From GCA-2687025 sp964473525 (GTDB lineage Bacteria > Poribacteria > WGA-4E > GCA-2687025): a DNA stretch of 64,000 nt. A program made the translations under genes and the position numbers. The notes beneath the pieces were generated by a model. It searched no databases, was not told the origin of the DNA, and was given only the letters and a program-made list of their open reading frames with translations. The DNA lies in assembly GCA_964473525.1 (NCBI GenBank), contig CAYYPK010000009.1:1-64000 (forward strand), in the 5' to 3' direction. Below are positions 52,458 through 61,207 of this stretch, piece after piece. The first letter of the stretch is position 1, and each line of letters starts with the position of its first letter.

Positions 52458-53363
52458 GTGTCAGAGGCTGGTTTCAGACCGCGCGTGAGCATCATCATGG
52501 CAACATTGGATGCTGAGCAATACCTGTGCTCCACGATCGACACCGTCATGGAGCAGACGCTCGAAGACTGGGAGATCGTCCTGATGGACGGCGGCTCAAC
52601 GGATCGCACGATCGCGCTGGTCGAGGGCTATGGCGATGCCAGAATCCGCATTACTCAGCAGCCGGACGACGGTGTTCCTCACGCCTGGGATCGCGGCCTT
52701 GACGACGCTCGAGGCGATTTCGTGCTGTTCCTGTGCGTCTCTGACGGCTTTATTGACCCCACTTACCTCAACCAGTGTGTCGAGATTATGGACACGGATC
52801 CCGAAGTGTCCCTCGTGTGGGCGACACCAGCGATGTGCGACGCGGATGGGCAGAACCTGTATCCCTATGGCGTACATCCAGCGACCGTCGAGCGATTCCA
52901 GAAGCAGCGGTGGATTCTCTTCTGGCTGGCTACATGCCAGGACTTCCCAGACTTCAATCTGTGTGTGCGTCGACCGGTCATCAGATCCTGCATGACGCCG
53001 TATCGCGCGGGCACTGGACTAATGGACAAGATGCAGGAGTTCCTCTTCAACTTCAACACGCGTGGGTACCTCCCGTACGGTCTCACACATCCAGTCGCGT
53101 ACAGTAGGCGCCACGAAGGGCAACTGGGTTGCGCAGTCGCCCGATCGGAAAGCCACACCTGGGCGGTGCGCGACTACATGCGACGCGCGCGACGCTACCG
53201 GACGGAACTTCAGCGGGGTACCGTCACGCACACATTCCGTGACGGGTGTGGCCTGCCCATCGGCACACTGCTACAGACAGATGGCATCCCAGACGGATCT
53301 AGCTTCGACGTCCGTATCGTTAAGGGCGCGGTGTTGCCCACGCCGTCGAATTCGCCCGAATAG
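52458..53363 (+). CDS. Family 2 glycosyltransferase
   Basis: 301 residues from a GTG with GGGGAG upstream. Classic GT2 opening VSIIMATLDAEQYLCSTIDT, EDWEIVLMDGGSTDRTIALV and QQPDDGVPHAWDRGL; the metal-binding DxD-like site reads FLCVSDGFIDP. Residues beyond 130 are typical of GTs that act on lipid-linked or surface sugars (MDKMQEFLFNFNTRGYLPY). The flagellin array starts about 760 nt downstream on the same strand, so flagellin glycosylation is conceivable but unproven. Confidence 0.88.
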   Translation: MSEAGFRPRVSIIMATLDAEQYLCSTIDTVMEQTLEDWEIVLMDGGSTDRTIALVEGYGDARIRITQQPDDGVPHAWDRGLDDARGDFVLFLCVSDGFIDPTYLNQCVEIMDTDPEVSLVWATPAMCDADGQNLYPYGVHPATVERFQKQRWILFWLATCQDFPDFNLCVRRPVIRSCMTPYRAGTGLMDKMQEFLFNFNTRGYLPYGLTHPVAYSRRHEGQLGCAVARSESHTWAVRDYMRRARRYRTELQRGTVTHTFRDGCGLPIGTLLQTDGIPDGSSFDVRIVKGAVLPTPSNSPE

Positions 53364-53725
53364 GCCCTGACCGCGCGTCCACGCCAACTAGCGCCCTACC
53401 GAGCGTGCAGTTCTGTCGCCGCACGGGCCTCGGATCGGCTGATGCAGGACACCTGGAGTTCCACTCTCAGTCCTGGCTCGGCGGCCTGCCATGGGGATGG
53501 CGCCGGCCCCTCGCTGCCGCCCAAGCCATGCCTGGGCTCAGGCTGGCTCCCATAGGCAAGCAGACATCGTCTCGGTCTGTGGCGATCCTCGGCCACACCG
53601 GTGAGGCATGCAACACGCGACCGCCAGTCGGGGCATGTCTAGTGCGACGTGGGCAGCACGGACCCGCTCTACAAGCGAATCGACGGGCTGCGACCGATTT
53701 TCTCACGTTTTTTCGTCATTTAGGC

Positions 53726-53753
53726 TAAAGTCCCTGTGGAGAGCTGCCGATAG
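53726..53753 (+). promoter_or_regulatory. Sigma-28-type promoter of flagellin 1
   Basis: TAAAGTCC, 12-nt spacer, GCCGATAG, close to the flagellar consensus TAAAGTTT-N11-GCCGATAA. The ATG is at 54127, so the leader is about 365 nt; it includes a 7-bp hairpin CTAGGCC/GGCCTAG at 53987-54003. The span 53364-53725 holds no supported gene. Confidence 0.75.
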
Positions 53754-54126
53754 GCTAGTCAGACATGGTAGATACTACGTTCGTTTCCTAAGTCCTCTCT
53801 AAGAACGCTACTATCTGTGGGTACGTGTGTGCGGGCTCAGCCGTAAGGCCGGTCCCAAGCGCGGCGTATCGTCCTCCCCTATATTCCCGCGCAGTCTAAG
53901 ACCGTTCATATCCGTGCGTTCGCGCGCTGGCACTCGGCGTGCTCTAGGGTTCCCGTTAGGGAGTCTCTAGGGGTCGTTGTCTGCTTCTAGGCCGTCGGCC
54001 TAGGCGTGTGTGCGCGCAGGGAGTGATGCCCCTGTATCGGTGTGCTCAGTCGGTCTGCGGGGTAGCGCAGTCTTCTTCTACGGGCAAATTGTGCACGGAA
54101 ACCAACATCTGTGGAGTTAATTTCGG

Positions 54127-55005
54127 ATGTTTAGGCTCAACACGAACATGAATGCGCTGACGGCGATGAACCGTCTGCGCTCGGCTGGCACCGACGCCGC
54201 TAAGCGGCTCGAGCGGCTGTCTACGGGTCTTCGGATCAACAGCGCTGGTGACGACGCTGCGGGTCTCGCCGCGTCGGAGGGGATGCGGTCTCAGTTGGCC
54301 GGCCAGCAGACGTCGGCTGACAACATCGGTCGCGCCGTCGCGATGCTACAGACGGCTGACAGCGGCCTCGAGCAGATCGGCAACCTCTTGGTCCGCCTCA
54401 AGGAACTCGCGGTTCAGAGCGCCGATGGCACGCTCACGACCGAGAACCGTTCCGGCATTTCGGCGGAAGCTGCTGGTCTCATCGCCGAGATCGACCGGAT
54501 CGCCGACGCCACGGAGTTCAACGGCATCAGCCTGTTGCAGTCCGCTTCGTTCAATACTACGAACGCGCGCACGCACCTGACGTTCTTCATCGGCGATGGG
54601 ACCGCGTCCACGGGCCAGACGGCTTCGCTCTCGCTCAAGGGAGTGCAGTTCGCGGCTGCGACGGGCATGGGCACCATTGGCGACACAGGCCTCGCCCTCA
54701 CGGTGGCTGACTTCCTCGGTCAGACATCCGCGGCGACGCTGGTGACGAGCATCGACACCGGCATCGACGAGGTCGCCAAGATTCGCAACGATGTTGGCGC
54801 CCTCCAGAACCGGATGGAGCGGTCGCTCGACAACCTGGTGCTCGCTGCGGAGAACACCACCAACGCGATCTCCACCATCCGCGACGCCGACTTCGCGCAA
54901 GAGGCCACTGCTCTGACGCGAGCGCAGCTGCTCGTCCAGGCGGGCACGTCCATGCTTTCACAGGCAAACGTGATGCCGCAGACGGCGCTGCTCCTTCTGA
55001 TATAG
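54127..55005 (+). CDS. Flagellin 1
   Basis: 292 residues. Filament subunit exported by the flagellar type III system. N-terminal D0/D1 (MFRLNTNMNALTAMNRLRSA, RLERLSTGLRINSAGDDAAG) and C-terminal D1/D0 (IRDADFAQEATALTRAQLLV, QAGTSMLSQANVMPQTALLL) are complete; the central part is only about 80 residues, so there is little or no D2/D3. It is the most divergent of the four full-length copies (e.g. MNALTAMNRLRSAGTDA instead of NVLAINGQRNLFQTTKD). Own sigma-28 promoter upstream and a strong terminator downstream, so a monocistronic unit. Weak ribosome site (TGGAG, 10 nt). Confidence 0.95.
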   Translation: MFRLNTNMNALTAMNRLRSAGTDAAKRLERLSTGLRINSAGDDAAGLAASEGMRSQLAGQQTSADNIGRAVAMLQTADSGLEQIGNLLVRLKELAVQSADGTLTTENRSGISAEAAGLIAEIDRIADATEFNGISLLQSASFNTTNARTHLTFFIGDGTASTGQTASLSLKGVQFAAATGMGTIGDTGLALTVADFLGQTSAATLVTSIDTGIDEVAKIRNDVGALQNRMERSLDNLVLAAENTTNAISTIRDADFAQEATALTRAQLLVQAGTSMLSQANVMPQTALLLLI

Positions 55006-55063
55006 CCGCCCTGGCTATGTCTACGTTCCGCAAGTGGTAACCCTGCGGAAACCCTTCTGACAT

Positions 55064-55095
55064 GGGCGGCGCCATCTGACGGCGCCGCCCTTTTT
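55064..55095 (+). terminator. Rho-independent terminator of flagellin 1
   Basis: Perfect 10-bp GC stem GGGCGGCGCC / GGCGCCGCCC, 7-nt loop, then TTTTT. Confidence 0.92.
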
Positions 55096-55116
55096 CCGCT
55101 CCGGCGCACTTCGCGC

Positions 55117-55143
55117 TAAAGTCTTTGGCCAAACGGCCGATAG
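55117..55143 (+). promoter_or_regulatory. Sigma-28-type promoter of flagellin 2
   Basis: TAAAGTCT, 11-nt spacer, GCCGATAG: the best match in the array. Leader to the ATG at 55510 is about 360 nt. Confidence 0.85.
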
Positions 55144-55509
55144 ATGGTGCGAAGGGTTACCACGAGCGGAAGTTGTCCCACCCGACGATCTTCCCTTGTC
55201 CTTTATCGAGTAAAGAGCCTCCCCTAGGCCCCCTAAGACTCTTCGCGCAACCACATCCCCGGAGTGCGCCTGCTCAGTGAGTGGGTTCGTTCCAATGGTC
55301 TGCTTCGCTCTCTCGTCCCCTACATGTCGACGCTCGCAATCCCGAGTCAGAAGGTTGTTCTCCAGCCTCCGGCTGTGGACTGTGTAGGTTCACGTACACG
55401 ACCACGATCCGTGCGTGATGGTCGAGCTTGCGCTCCGGCCCAATCACCGCACGTGCGATACCCGTGTATCTGTAGCTGGCGTGCGGAGATTCCAAGGAGC
55501 CGTGCCGCG

Positions 55510-56388
55510 ATGTTCCGCATTAACACGAACGTACTCGCAATAAATGGTCAGAGGAACCTGTTCCAGACGACCAAGGATCTCAACACCCGCATGGAGCGCC
55601 TGTCCTCCGGTCTGCGCATCAACAACGCCTCCGACGACGCTGCGGGGCTGACCGCATCCGAGGCAATGCGCTCCCAGTTGGCCGGCCTCAGCACGGCGAA
55701 CGACAACATGTCGCGTGCCGTCACCCTACTTCAGACGGCGGACAGCGGTCTGGAGCAGATCGGGAACATGCTGGTTCGGCTCAAGGAGCTGGCCGAGCAG
55801 TCCGCCGATGGCACGATGAACGCGACGGACCGTAGCGGCCTTTCGACGGAAGCCGCCGCGCTGATCGCGGAAATCGACCGCATCGCCTCCTCGACGACGT
55901 TCAATGGCATCAGCCTCATCGATTCCGCGGGCGTTACGCAGTCGCGCACGAACCTGACTTTCTACATCGGTGACGGCACGGGCAGTACGGCCGGGGGCGA
56001 CCAGGTCGCTGGCTTCGCGCTCAAGGGCGTGTTCTTCGCTGCGTCGGGCCTCGGCTGCATTGGTGACACGGCGTTCAATTTCACCGTGGCAGACTTCCTC
56101 GGCCAGGTGTCCGCGCAAGCGTTGGTGACGTCCATCGACCAGGCCGTTACCGACCTGGCGACGATCCGCACCGATGTCGGCGCGTTCCAGAACCGGATCG
56201 AGCGGTCTCAGGCGAACGTCCAGTCGGCGATCGAGAATACGACGAACTCGCAGTCGACCATTCGCGACGCGGACTTCGCGCTGGAAGCCTCGGCGATGAC
56301 GCGCGCGCAGATCCTCGCGCAGACGGGCGCGTCCATGTTGCAGCAGGCGAACCTGCTGCCGCAGATCGCTCTGACGCTCGTGGGCTAA
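55510..56388 (+). CDS. Flagellin 2
   Basis: 292 residues. Complete D0/D1 helices (MFRINTNVLAINGQRNLFQT, RMERLSSGLRINNASDDAAG; IRDADFALEASAMTRAQILA, QTGASMLQQANLLPQIALTL) with a short central region (FYIGDGTGSTAGGDQ). An open frame continues upstream to 55264, but that part is leader; the ATG at 55510 aligns with all other copies and has AAGGAG 11 nt upstream. Very close to flagellins 3 and 4. The next copy has its own promoter, at 56560. Confidence 0.95.
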   Translation: MFRINTNVLAINGQRNLFQTTKDLNTRMERLSSGLRINNASDDAAGLTASEAMRSQLAGLSTANDNMSRAVTLLQTADSGLEQIGNMLVRLKELAEQSADGTMNATDRSGLSTEAAALIAEIDRIASSTTFNGISLIDSAGVTQSRTNLTFYIGDGTGSTAGGDQVAGFALKGVFFAASGLGCIGDTAFNFTVADFLGQVSAQALVTSIDQAVTDLATIRTDVGAFQNRIERSQANVQSAIENTTNSQSTIRDADFALEASAMTRAQILAQTGASMLQQANLLPQIALTLVG

Positions 56389-56559
56389 TGCGCCGCCCAA
56401 CTCCACAGATCCCCTCTTGGGGGAGTCATCGGCGTGCGGGGGCGTCTTCGCCGACGCCTCCCGGCGGCCAGCGGCAGAAGCCGGGCGCAGGCTCGGCGGG
56501 CCAGTGGGCGTCGGTACTCGCGGCCGATCGCGGACTTCCAGAATTCGCGATCTTCGGCC

Positions 56560-56587
56560 TAAAGCGGCCCCGAGTACTTGCCGATAC
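56560..56587 (+). promoter_or_regulatory. Sigma-28-type promoter of flagellin 3
   Basis: TAAAGCGG, 12-nt spacer, GCCGATAC. Leader to 57009 about 415 nt. The 620-nt gap 56389-57008 otherwise contains a GC-rich hairpin just after flagellin 2 (near 56438-56462) and no supported gene. Confidence 0.7.
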
Positions 56588-56973
56588 TGGAACTACCGGC
56601 GAACTGCGAAGACGCAGAGCCGCCGACATGATACTCCCCCAAGTCCGCTTGGTCGCCGCCGGATCCCCCGCGGCGTCCGAATCCAAAGTTACTTCTGTCA
56701 GCGTAGAGCGTCGGCTGGTCCGCGGATGGCTTTGCCATACCTCGGCGCGCCGATGGCGCTCTCGACTGGCCCCATACAGGTCTGTCGATCGTCCAGGTGT
56801 CGCCGCATCAACGATGCCCAGACGGATATGCTGTCTGCCCATAGAAGATCAGTGTCCCTCCAACACTGTCATGGTGGGGCACAGAACATAACTGCATCAC
56901 GTAGGTTCGTCGAAGGCGCGCGTTAGCGAGAGCTGCGCGGATATGCCGAGAGGGACGGGCCGTGCAGCCTTAG

Positions 56974-56992
56974 CACCCACTGTGCGTGGGTG
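56974..56992 (+). promoter_or_regulatory. Leader hairpin next to the flagellin 3 ribosome site
   Basis: Perfect 7-bp stem CACCCAC/GTGGGTG with a 5-nt loop ends 4 nt before the GGAG of GGAGTATCTCTGCC-ATG. The same GGAGTATCTCT-x-CC ribosome region precedes the truncated fifth copy at 59910. Confidence 0.45.
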
Positions 56993-57008
56993 ACGGAGTA
57001 TCTCTGCC

Positions 57009-57887
57009 ATGTTTCGGATTAACACGAACGTCCTGGCCATCAACGGCCAACGGAACCTCTTCCAGACGACCAAAGACCTCAACACGCGCATGGAACGCCT
57101 GTCGTCTGGGCTGCGCATCAACCGCGCGGCCGACGATGCCGCCGGTCTCACCGCCGCGACAAGCATGCGCTCGCAGATAGCCGGCCAGATGACGGCGAAC
57201 GACAACATGTCCCGGGCAATCACGCTCCTACAGACTGCGGACAGCGGCCTCGAGCAGATCGGTAACATGCTCATCCGCCTTAAGGAACTGGCTGAGCAGT
57301 CTGCGGACGGGACGATGAACGTCTCAAACCGCAGTGGTCTCTCGACCGAGGCCGCCGCGCTCGTCGCTGAGATCGAGCGGATCGCATCATCGACGACGTT
57401 CAACGGTATCAGCCTCATCGACTCCGCTGGCGTTAGTGGTTCGCGCACCAACCTGACGTTCTACATCGGTGACGGGACGAGCACGTCCGCAGGCAGCAAC
57501 ATGGTCGCGGGCCTGGCGCTCAAGGGCGTGGTCTTCACGGCTGCGGGCATCGGCACGATCGGTGACGCCAACTTCGCCATCACGGTGGCCGACTTCCTCG
57601 GTCAGGTGTCTGCTCAGGCGTTGGTGACGACCATCGACCAGGCAGTCACCGACCTGGCGACCATCCGCACGGATGTCGGGGCCTTCCAAAACCGCATTGA
57701 GCGGTCGCAGGCGAACATCCAGGCGGCCATTGAGAACACCTCCAACTCCGAGTCGACGATCCGCGACGCTGACTTCGCCCTGGAAGCCTCGGCGATGACG
57801 CGCGCTCAGATCCTGGCGCAGACGGGCTCCTCCATGCTGTCGCAGGCGAACATCCTGCCGCAGCTGGCGCTCACCCTAATCCAGTAG
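57009..57887 (+). CDS. Flagellin 3
   Basis: 292 residues, same length as the other copies. D0/D1 complete: MFRINTNVLAINGQRNLFQT, RINRAADDAAGLTAATSMRS, LQTADSGLEQIGNMLIRLKE, and C-terminal IRDADFALEASAMTRAQILA, SSMLSQANILPQLALTLIQ. Differences from flagellins 2 and 4 are scattered and concentrated in the short central part (FYIGDGTSTSAGSNMVAG). GGAG site 11 nt upstream. A perfect 9-bp hairpin follows at 57918. Confidence 0.95.
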   Translation: MFRINTNVLAINGQRNLFQTTKDLNTRMERLSSGLRINRAADDAAGLTAATSMRSQIAGQMTANDNMSRAITLLQTADSGLEQIGNMLIRLKELAEQSADGTMNVSNRSGLSTEAAALVAEIERIASSTTFNGISLIDSAGVSGSRTNLTFYIGDGTSTSAGSNMVAGLALKGVVFTAAGIGTIGDANFAITVADFLGQVSAQALVTTIDQAVTDLATIRTDVGAFQNRIERSQANIQAAIENTSNSESTIRDADFALEASAMTRAQILAQTGSSMLSQANILPQLALTLIQ

Positions 57888-57917
57888 GTCGCCGGTTTCG
57901 AGACAGTTCGCGACGTA

Positions 57918-57947
57918 GCGGCCGGGTGCCTCCCGGCTCCCGGCCGC
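57918..57947 (+). terminator. Hairpin after flagellin 3
   Basis: Stem GCGGCCGGG / CCCGGCCGC with a 12-nt loop and no T run; probably a stabilising or partial terminator hairpin. Confidence 0.5.
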
Positions 57948-58002
57948 ACTGCCAGGTGGGCGTCCGCTTCCTGCGCGGTGGCGATTTCTTTCTGCCTTTT
58001 CC

Positions 58003-58029
58003 TCAAGAATCCCAGAGCCCTGCCGATAA
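58003..58029 (+). promoter_or_regulatory. Sigma-28-type promoter of flagellin 4
   Basis: Perfect -10 GCCGATAA, 11-nt spacer, but a weak -35 TCAAGAAT. Leader to 58431 about 395 nt; no gene is seen in 58030-58430. Confidence 0.7.
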
Positions 58030-58430
58030 TAGTGGTGAAGGTCGCCAGCTACGGTACGCGATAACGGCCTTCCATCCCCTATTTCGAACGCGGCCGCATA
58101 TGGGCCGTCGCGTCACATCGTTACTTGACGGGTCCACGACGAGCATCCCCATGCTCTGTCGGCGGAGGCGGTTCGGGCCTTCGGCGCAGAGCGCCGCTCG
58201 ACGCGACTGCTCACTGCGCCTATGCGCAGTCCGGCCTATCGCCGGTGCGAGTTGCGCGCGGCGTGTCGCATACGTTCTGTCAGTGTTGTACTGGCGGTCC
58301 GCATGGGATCATTGAGAGTCGCTGGGTTTCCCCTGAGGCCCTGACTACGCAATCAAACGCCTAGCTGTCGCTTCCTCTGGGAAGAGGCTGGGCGCCACGG
58401 CCCTGGTTAGGGCTAGAGAGCGCCTACACG

Positions 58431-59309
58431 ATGTTTCGTATTAACACGAACGTGCTGTCCATCAACGGGCAACGGAACCTCTTCCAGACGACCAAGGACA
58501 TCAACACGCGTATGGAGCGGCTGTCCTCGGGTCTGCGCATCAACAACGCGGCCGACGATGCGTCCGGGCTGACGGCCTCCGAGGGTATGCGGTCGCAACT
58601 CGCCGGTCTTCGTGTGGCGAACGACAACTCCTCACGCGCCATCGCCCTCCTTCAGACGGCGGATTCAGGTCTCGAGCAGATCGGGATCATGCTTGTTCGG
58701 CTCAAGGAACTCGCCGAGCAGTCCGCCGACGGCACGCTGAACCAGGCGAACCGCAGTGGATTGTCCACGGAAGCCGCCGCGTTGATCCTCGAGATCGACC
58801 GGATCGCCTCCTCGACGACATACAACGGCATCAGCCTCATCGATTCCGCTGGCACCGCCAACTCCCGTACGAACCTGACGTTCTACGTCGGTGATGGCAC
58901 GCCTCAGACCGCCGGTAGCGACCAGGTGGTCGGACTCGCGCTCAAGGGCGTGTTCTTCGCCTCAACGGGTCTTGGCTGCATCGGTGACACTGCATTCAAC
59001 TTCACGGTCGCCGACTTCATCGGTCAGGTGTCCGCGCAGGCGTTGGTGACGTCCATCGACCAGGCCGTTACCGACTTGGCGACGATCCGCACGGACGTTG
59101 GCGCGTTCCAGAACCGTCTGGAGCGGACGCAGGACAACATCCAGGCGGCGATCGAGAACACGGCTCGCGCCGAGTCGAACATCAGGGACGCGGACTTCGC
59201 GCTTGAAGCTTCGGCGATGACGCGCGCGCAGATCCTGGCGCAGACGGGCTCCTCGATGCTGTCGCAGGCGAACGTGCTGCCACAGTTGGCCCTGAGCCTG
59301 ATCCAATAG
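58431..59309 (+). CDS. Flagellin 4
   Basis: 292 residues. MFRINTNVLSINGQRNLFQT, RINNAADDASGLTASEGMRS and the C-terminal IRDADFALEASAMTRAQILA, SSMLSQANVLPQLALSLIQ. Central region FYVGDGTPQTAGSDQVVG. Closest by eye to flagellin 2 in the middle and to flagellin 3 at the C-terminus, which would fit past gene conversion among the copies. GAGAG precedes the ATG. A clear terminator follows. Confidence 0.95.
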   Translation: MFRINTNVLSINGQRNLFQTTKDINTRMERLSSGLRINNAADDASGLTASEGMRSQLAGLRVANDNSSRAIALLQTADSGLEQIGIMLVRLKELAEQSADGTLNQANRSGLSTEAAALILEIDRIASSTTYNGISLIDSAGTANSRTNLTFYVGDGTPQTAGSDQVVGLALKGVFFASTGLGCIGDTAFNFTVADFIGQVSAQALVTSIDQAVTDLATIRTDVGAFQNRLERTQDNIQAAIENTARAESNIRDADFALEASAMTRAQILAQTGSSMLSQANVLPQLALSLIQ

Positions 59310-59368
59310 GCCACCAGTTTCGCGACTCCCTCCAGCCACCAATGGTTGTGGGAGACCGTTCTCACATG

Positions 59369-59394
59369 GAGGCGCCGGAAACGGCGCCTCTCTT
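59369..59394 (+). terminator. Rho-independent terminator of flagellin 4
   Basis: Stem GAGGCGCCG / CGGCGCCTC with a GAAA tetraloop, then TCTT. Confidence 0.85.
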
Positions 59395-59483
59395 ATGTGC
59401 CCGCCTCTCGATCTGTCTGCGCGTGCGTATTCAGCGACCACGGGCATCGGCCGCAGTTCCGCTCTATCAGTACGTTTTTGGCC

Positions 59484-59511
59484 TCAAGGCCCGTGAGGCC
59501 CTTGCCGATAC
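59484..59511 (+). promoter_or_regulatory. Sigma-28-type promoter of the truncated fifth flagellin
   Basis: TCAAGGCC, 12-nt spacer, GCCGATAC. Leader to 59910 about 395 nt, in keeping with the intact copies. No gene is seen in 59512-59909. Confidence 0.6.
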
Positions 59512-59909
59512 ATAGAGTGCGAGTCGGAACGTCCCACGCGGCGTCGGCTCCACTATCCCCCTGGTCAGGCGTAGCGTCGGTGCCGCATTGCGGGGCCGTG
59601 CTACCGCCTTGCTTGGTCCTTCTTTCAGTCCAGTGTCGCGCGCTTGGAAGCGCATGTTTCCGTGCGCCATGGGTTTGATCTGTCGGCACGCGTAGGCGAA
59701 AGCATCACCGCCTCGCAAGGCCAGCAGTCCTCCCTGACAGCGGCGTCTCTCTCGTCGGTCGGCGGTGAGGGCTGGATGTCCTTGTGCGCGTGTAACCAAA
59801 TCCCTAGGCCTCCTGCGTAGTCAGACGCCCGTAGTCTGTCCGAGCATGGTTGTGTCTAGGATGCCGCGACCTGTCCACTTGTAGGGCTGGGCGCAGGAGT
59901 ATCTCTACC

Positions 59910-59981
59910 ATGTTCCGTATCAATACGAACGTTCTGGCCATCAACGGTCAGCGAAATCTCTTCCAGACGACAAAAGATCTG
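59910..59981 (+). pseudogene. 5' fragment of a fifth flagellin gene
   Basis: The first 24 codons match the other copies (MFRINTNVLAINGQRNLFQT, TKDL), with the GGAGTATCTCT ribosome region intact. At 59981/59982 homology ends abruptly; the frame then runs through unrelated sequence to a stop at 60077, giving at most a 55-residue product. The start and promoter are preserved, so a short peptide may still be made. Confidence 0.85.
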
Positions 59982-59982
59982 G

Positions 59983-60195
59983 GCTCTACTCGTCACGTCG
60001 CTGACACGTCGGTATCTGCGAAAGGAGCTAGACGCCCAGCAGTACCGCCGCATGCTCACGAAGTTTGGAGGACGTAAAGTCCTGAAAGTGGCTCTGATAA
60101 CCGCAGCACTTTCGACGCCTGGGCTTAACATCGCTGTCGGAGCGGGGCTATTCCTAATGACGTTGCGAACGGTGGTAAGCGTCTATCGGGATTAA
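59983..60195 (+). pseudogene. C-terminal fragment of an unrelated membrane protein joined to the flagellin fragment
   Basis: In the frame one base off the flagellin frame, 70 codons are open from the junction to a TAA: LTRRYLRKELDAQQYRRMLT, then hydrophobic KVALITAALSTPGLNIAVGA and GLFLMTLRTVVSVYRD. It reads like the end of a small membrane protein that lost its 5' part. An internal ATG would give 47 residues. Source unknown. Confidence 0.45.
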
Positions 60196-60411
60196 CCCAC
60201 GGCCGCCTCGTTCGCTGCGGGCCTTGCCGCAATTCGCGCCGTGAGACCATGTGGGAAATGGAGAGCCATTGTCTAGGCACTTGCGGGAGCGTATGAACCT
60301 GAATAGGTGTTGTCATCACAACATACAGGCCATGGTCAGCGCGTACTCTGGCCAAACCAAGCGGACATCCCTTATCCGCGTGAGGCGATCTGGATAGGAG
60401 CGACCTGAACT

Positions 60412-60882
60412 ATGGCTGCAACGGTGGAACAGGAACCTGGACTCGTTGCGAATGACGATGGAAGCACTGAAAGCGACGACCCATTTATCGCCCGCCCCGA
60501 ACCCCCGAAGATGATCTTCGAGCCCGTAGACCCGCAGACTCCGCTTGCTGAAGGGAAACATACGTACCACCAGGCGGGCTGCGGAAAGGCTCTATATGAA
60601 ACGGCGATAGAACAGTTGAAGGTGGTGGTAGACAGCAAAGAGTATGACTTACACAGCCGCGCCATTGCCGCCTACTGGCGTGCGGAGGCACTTGTACAAC
60701 TCAACTGGCGCGAAGCCCATGCGCAACCCGACCTGGCGTCCGCCGTAATAGCTAACTTCCAGGCAGTGGCGGACAGTTACATGCCTGATTTCCTAGCGCA
60801 TGCCGCACTTCGCCGTGCGAACAATCTACGTACACTCTTTGAAACCATCCACAAGTCTCAAGCAGAGGACGTCGCCGGTTGA
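60412..60882 (+). CDS. Hypothetical TPR-like helical protein
   Basis: 156 residues, ATG with AGGAG 11 nt upstream. The first 45 residues are acidic and Pro-rich. From about residue 50 the pattern of paired helices with A, Y, L and R at TPR-like spacing appears (ALYETAIEQLKVVVDSKEYD, AIAAYWRAEALVQL, VIANFQAVADSYMPDFLAHA, ALRRANNLRTLF), enough for two or three repeats. It lies between the broken flagellin and the ZorA-like gene in the same direction, 325 nt before the latter. Membership in the defence-like locus is unproven. The gap 60883-61207 shows no gene. Confidence 0.55.
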   Translation: MAATVEQEPGLVANDDGSTESDDPFIARPEPPKMIFEPVDPQTPLAEGKHTYHQAGCGKALYETAIEQLKVVVDSKEYDLHSRAIAAYWRAEALVQLNWREAHAQPDLASAVIANFQAVADSYMPDFLAHAALRRANNLRTLFETIHKSQAEDVAG

Positions 60883-61207
60883 CGTTGCCATTGATGTCGC
60901 CCGAGGGGGGTGCCACGGCATTGGGGTCAAGGCGTATGCCGGCGGTGCAACCACCATGTCGGCGCGTGGGAGCACAGTCGCAACGCCAAATAGGGATCCG
61001 TACGGCCCAGGATGCAGCACTGCCTTGCCCGCAACTCCTGCCGCGCAGGCATGTTGGCTAGTTCGGCGCATTCCTCAGGACAGAAGAGGTCTGGTACCGG
61101 GCTGCTGTGGCACGATTCGCCGGTCTATTCCACAGGCCATGTAGCTGCGTACGACTTCAGGTTTGCCCAGCACTAAGACGTCCCGTCAGAATGGGAGTTT
61201 GCGTTCG

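Larger units (their letters stand above)
55026..55171. repeat. Inverted repeat pair flanking a terminator and the flagellin 2 promoter
   Basis: Left arm 55026-55044 (TTCCGCaaGTGGTAACCCT) and right arm 55153-55171 are inverted copies matching at 17 of 19 positions. Between them lie the flagellin 1 terminator and the sigma-28 promoter of flagellin 2. Function unknown: an operator pair, RNA structure, or the ends of a 146-bp invertible segment are all possible. Confidence 0.6.

Noticed and set aside
56388..56891. 167-codon frame between flagellins 2 and 3
   Set aside because: It overlaps the sigma-28 promoter and leader of flagellin 3, has Arg/Pro-rich composition and no ribosome site.
54127..59309. 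Antisense frames opposite each flagellin gene
   Set aside because: They recur at the same relative place in all copies purely because the flagellin codons are conserved.
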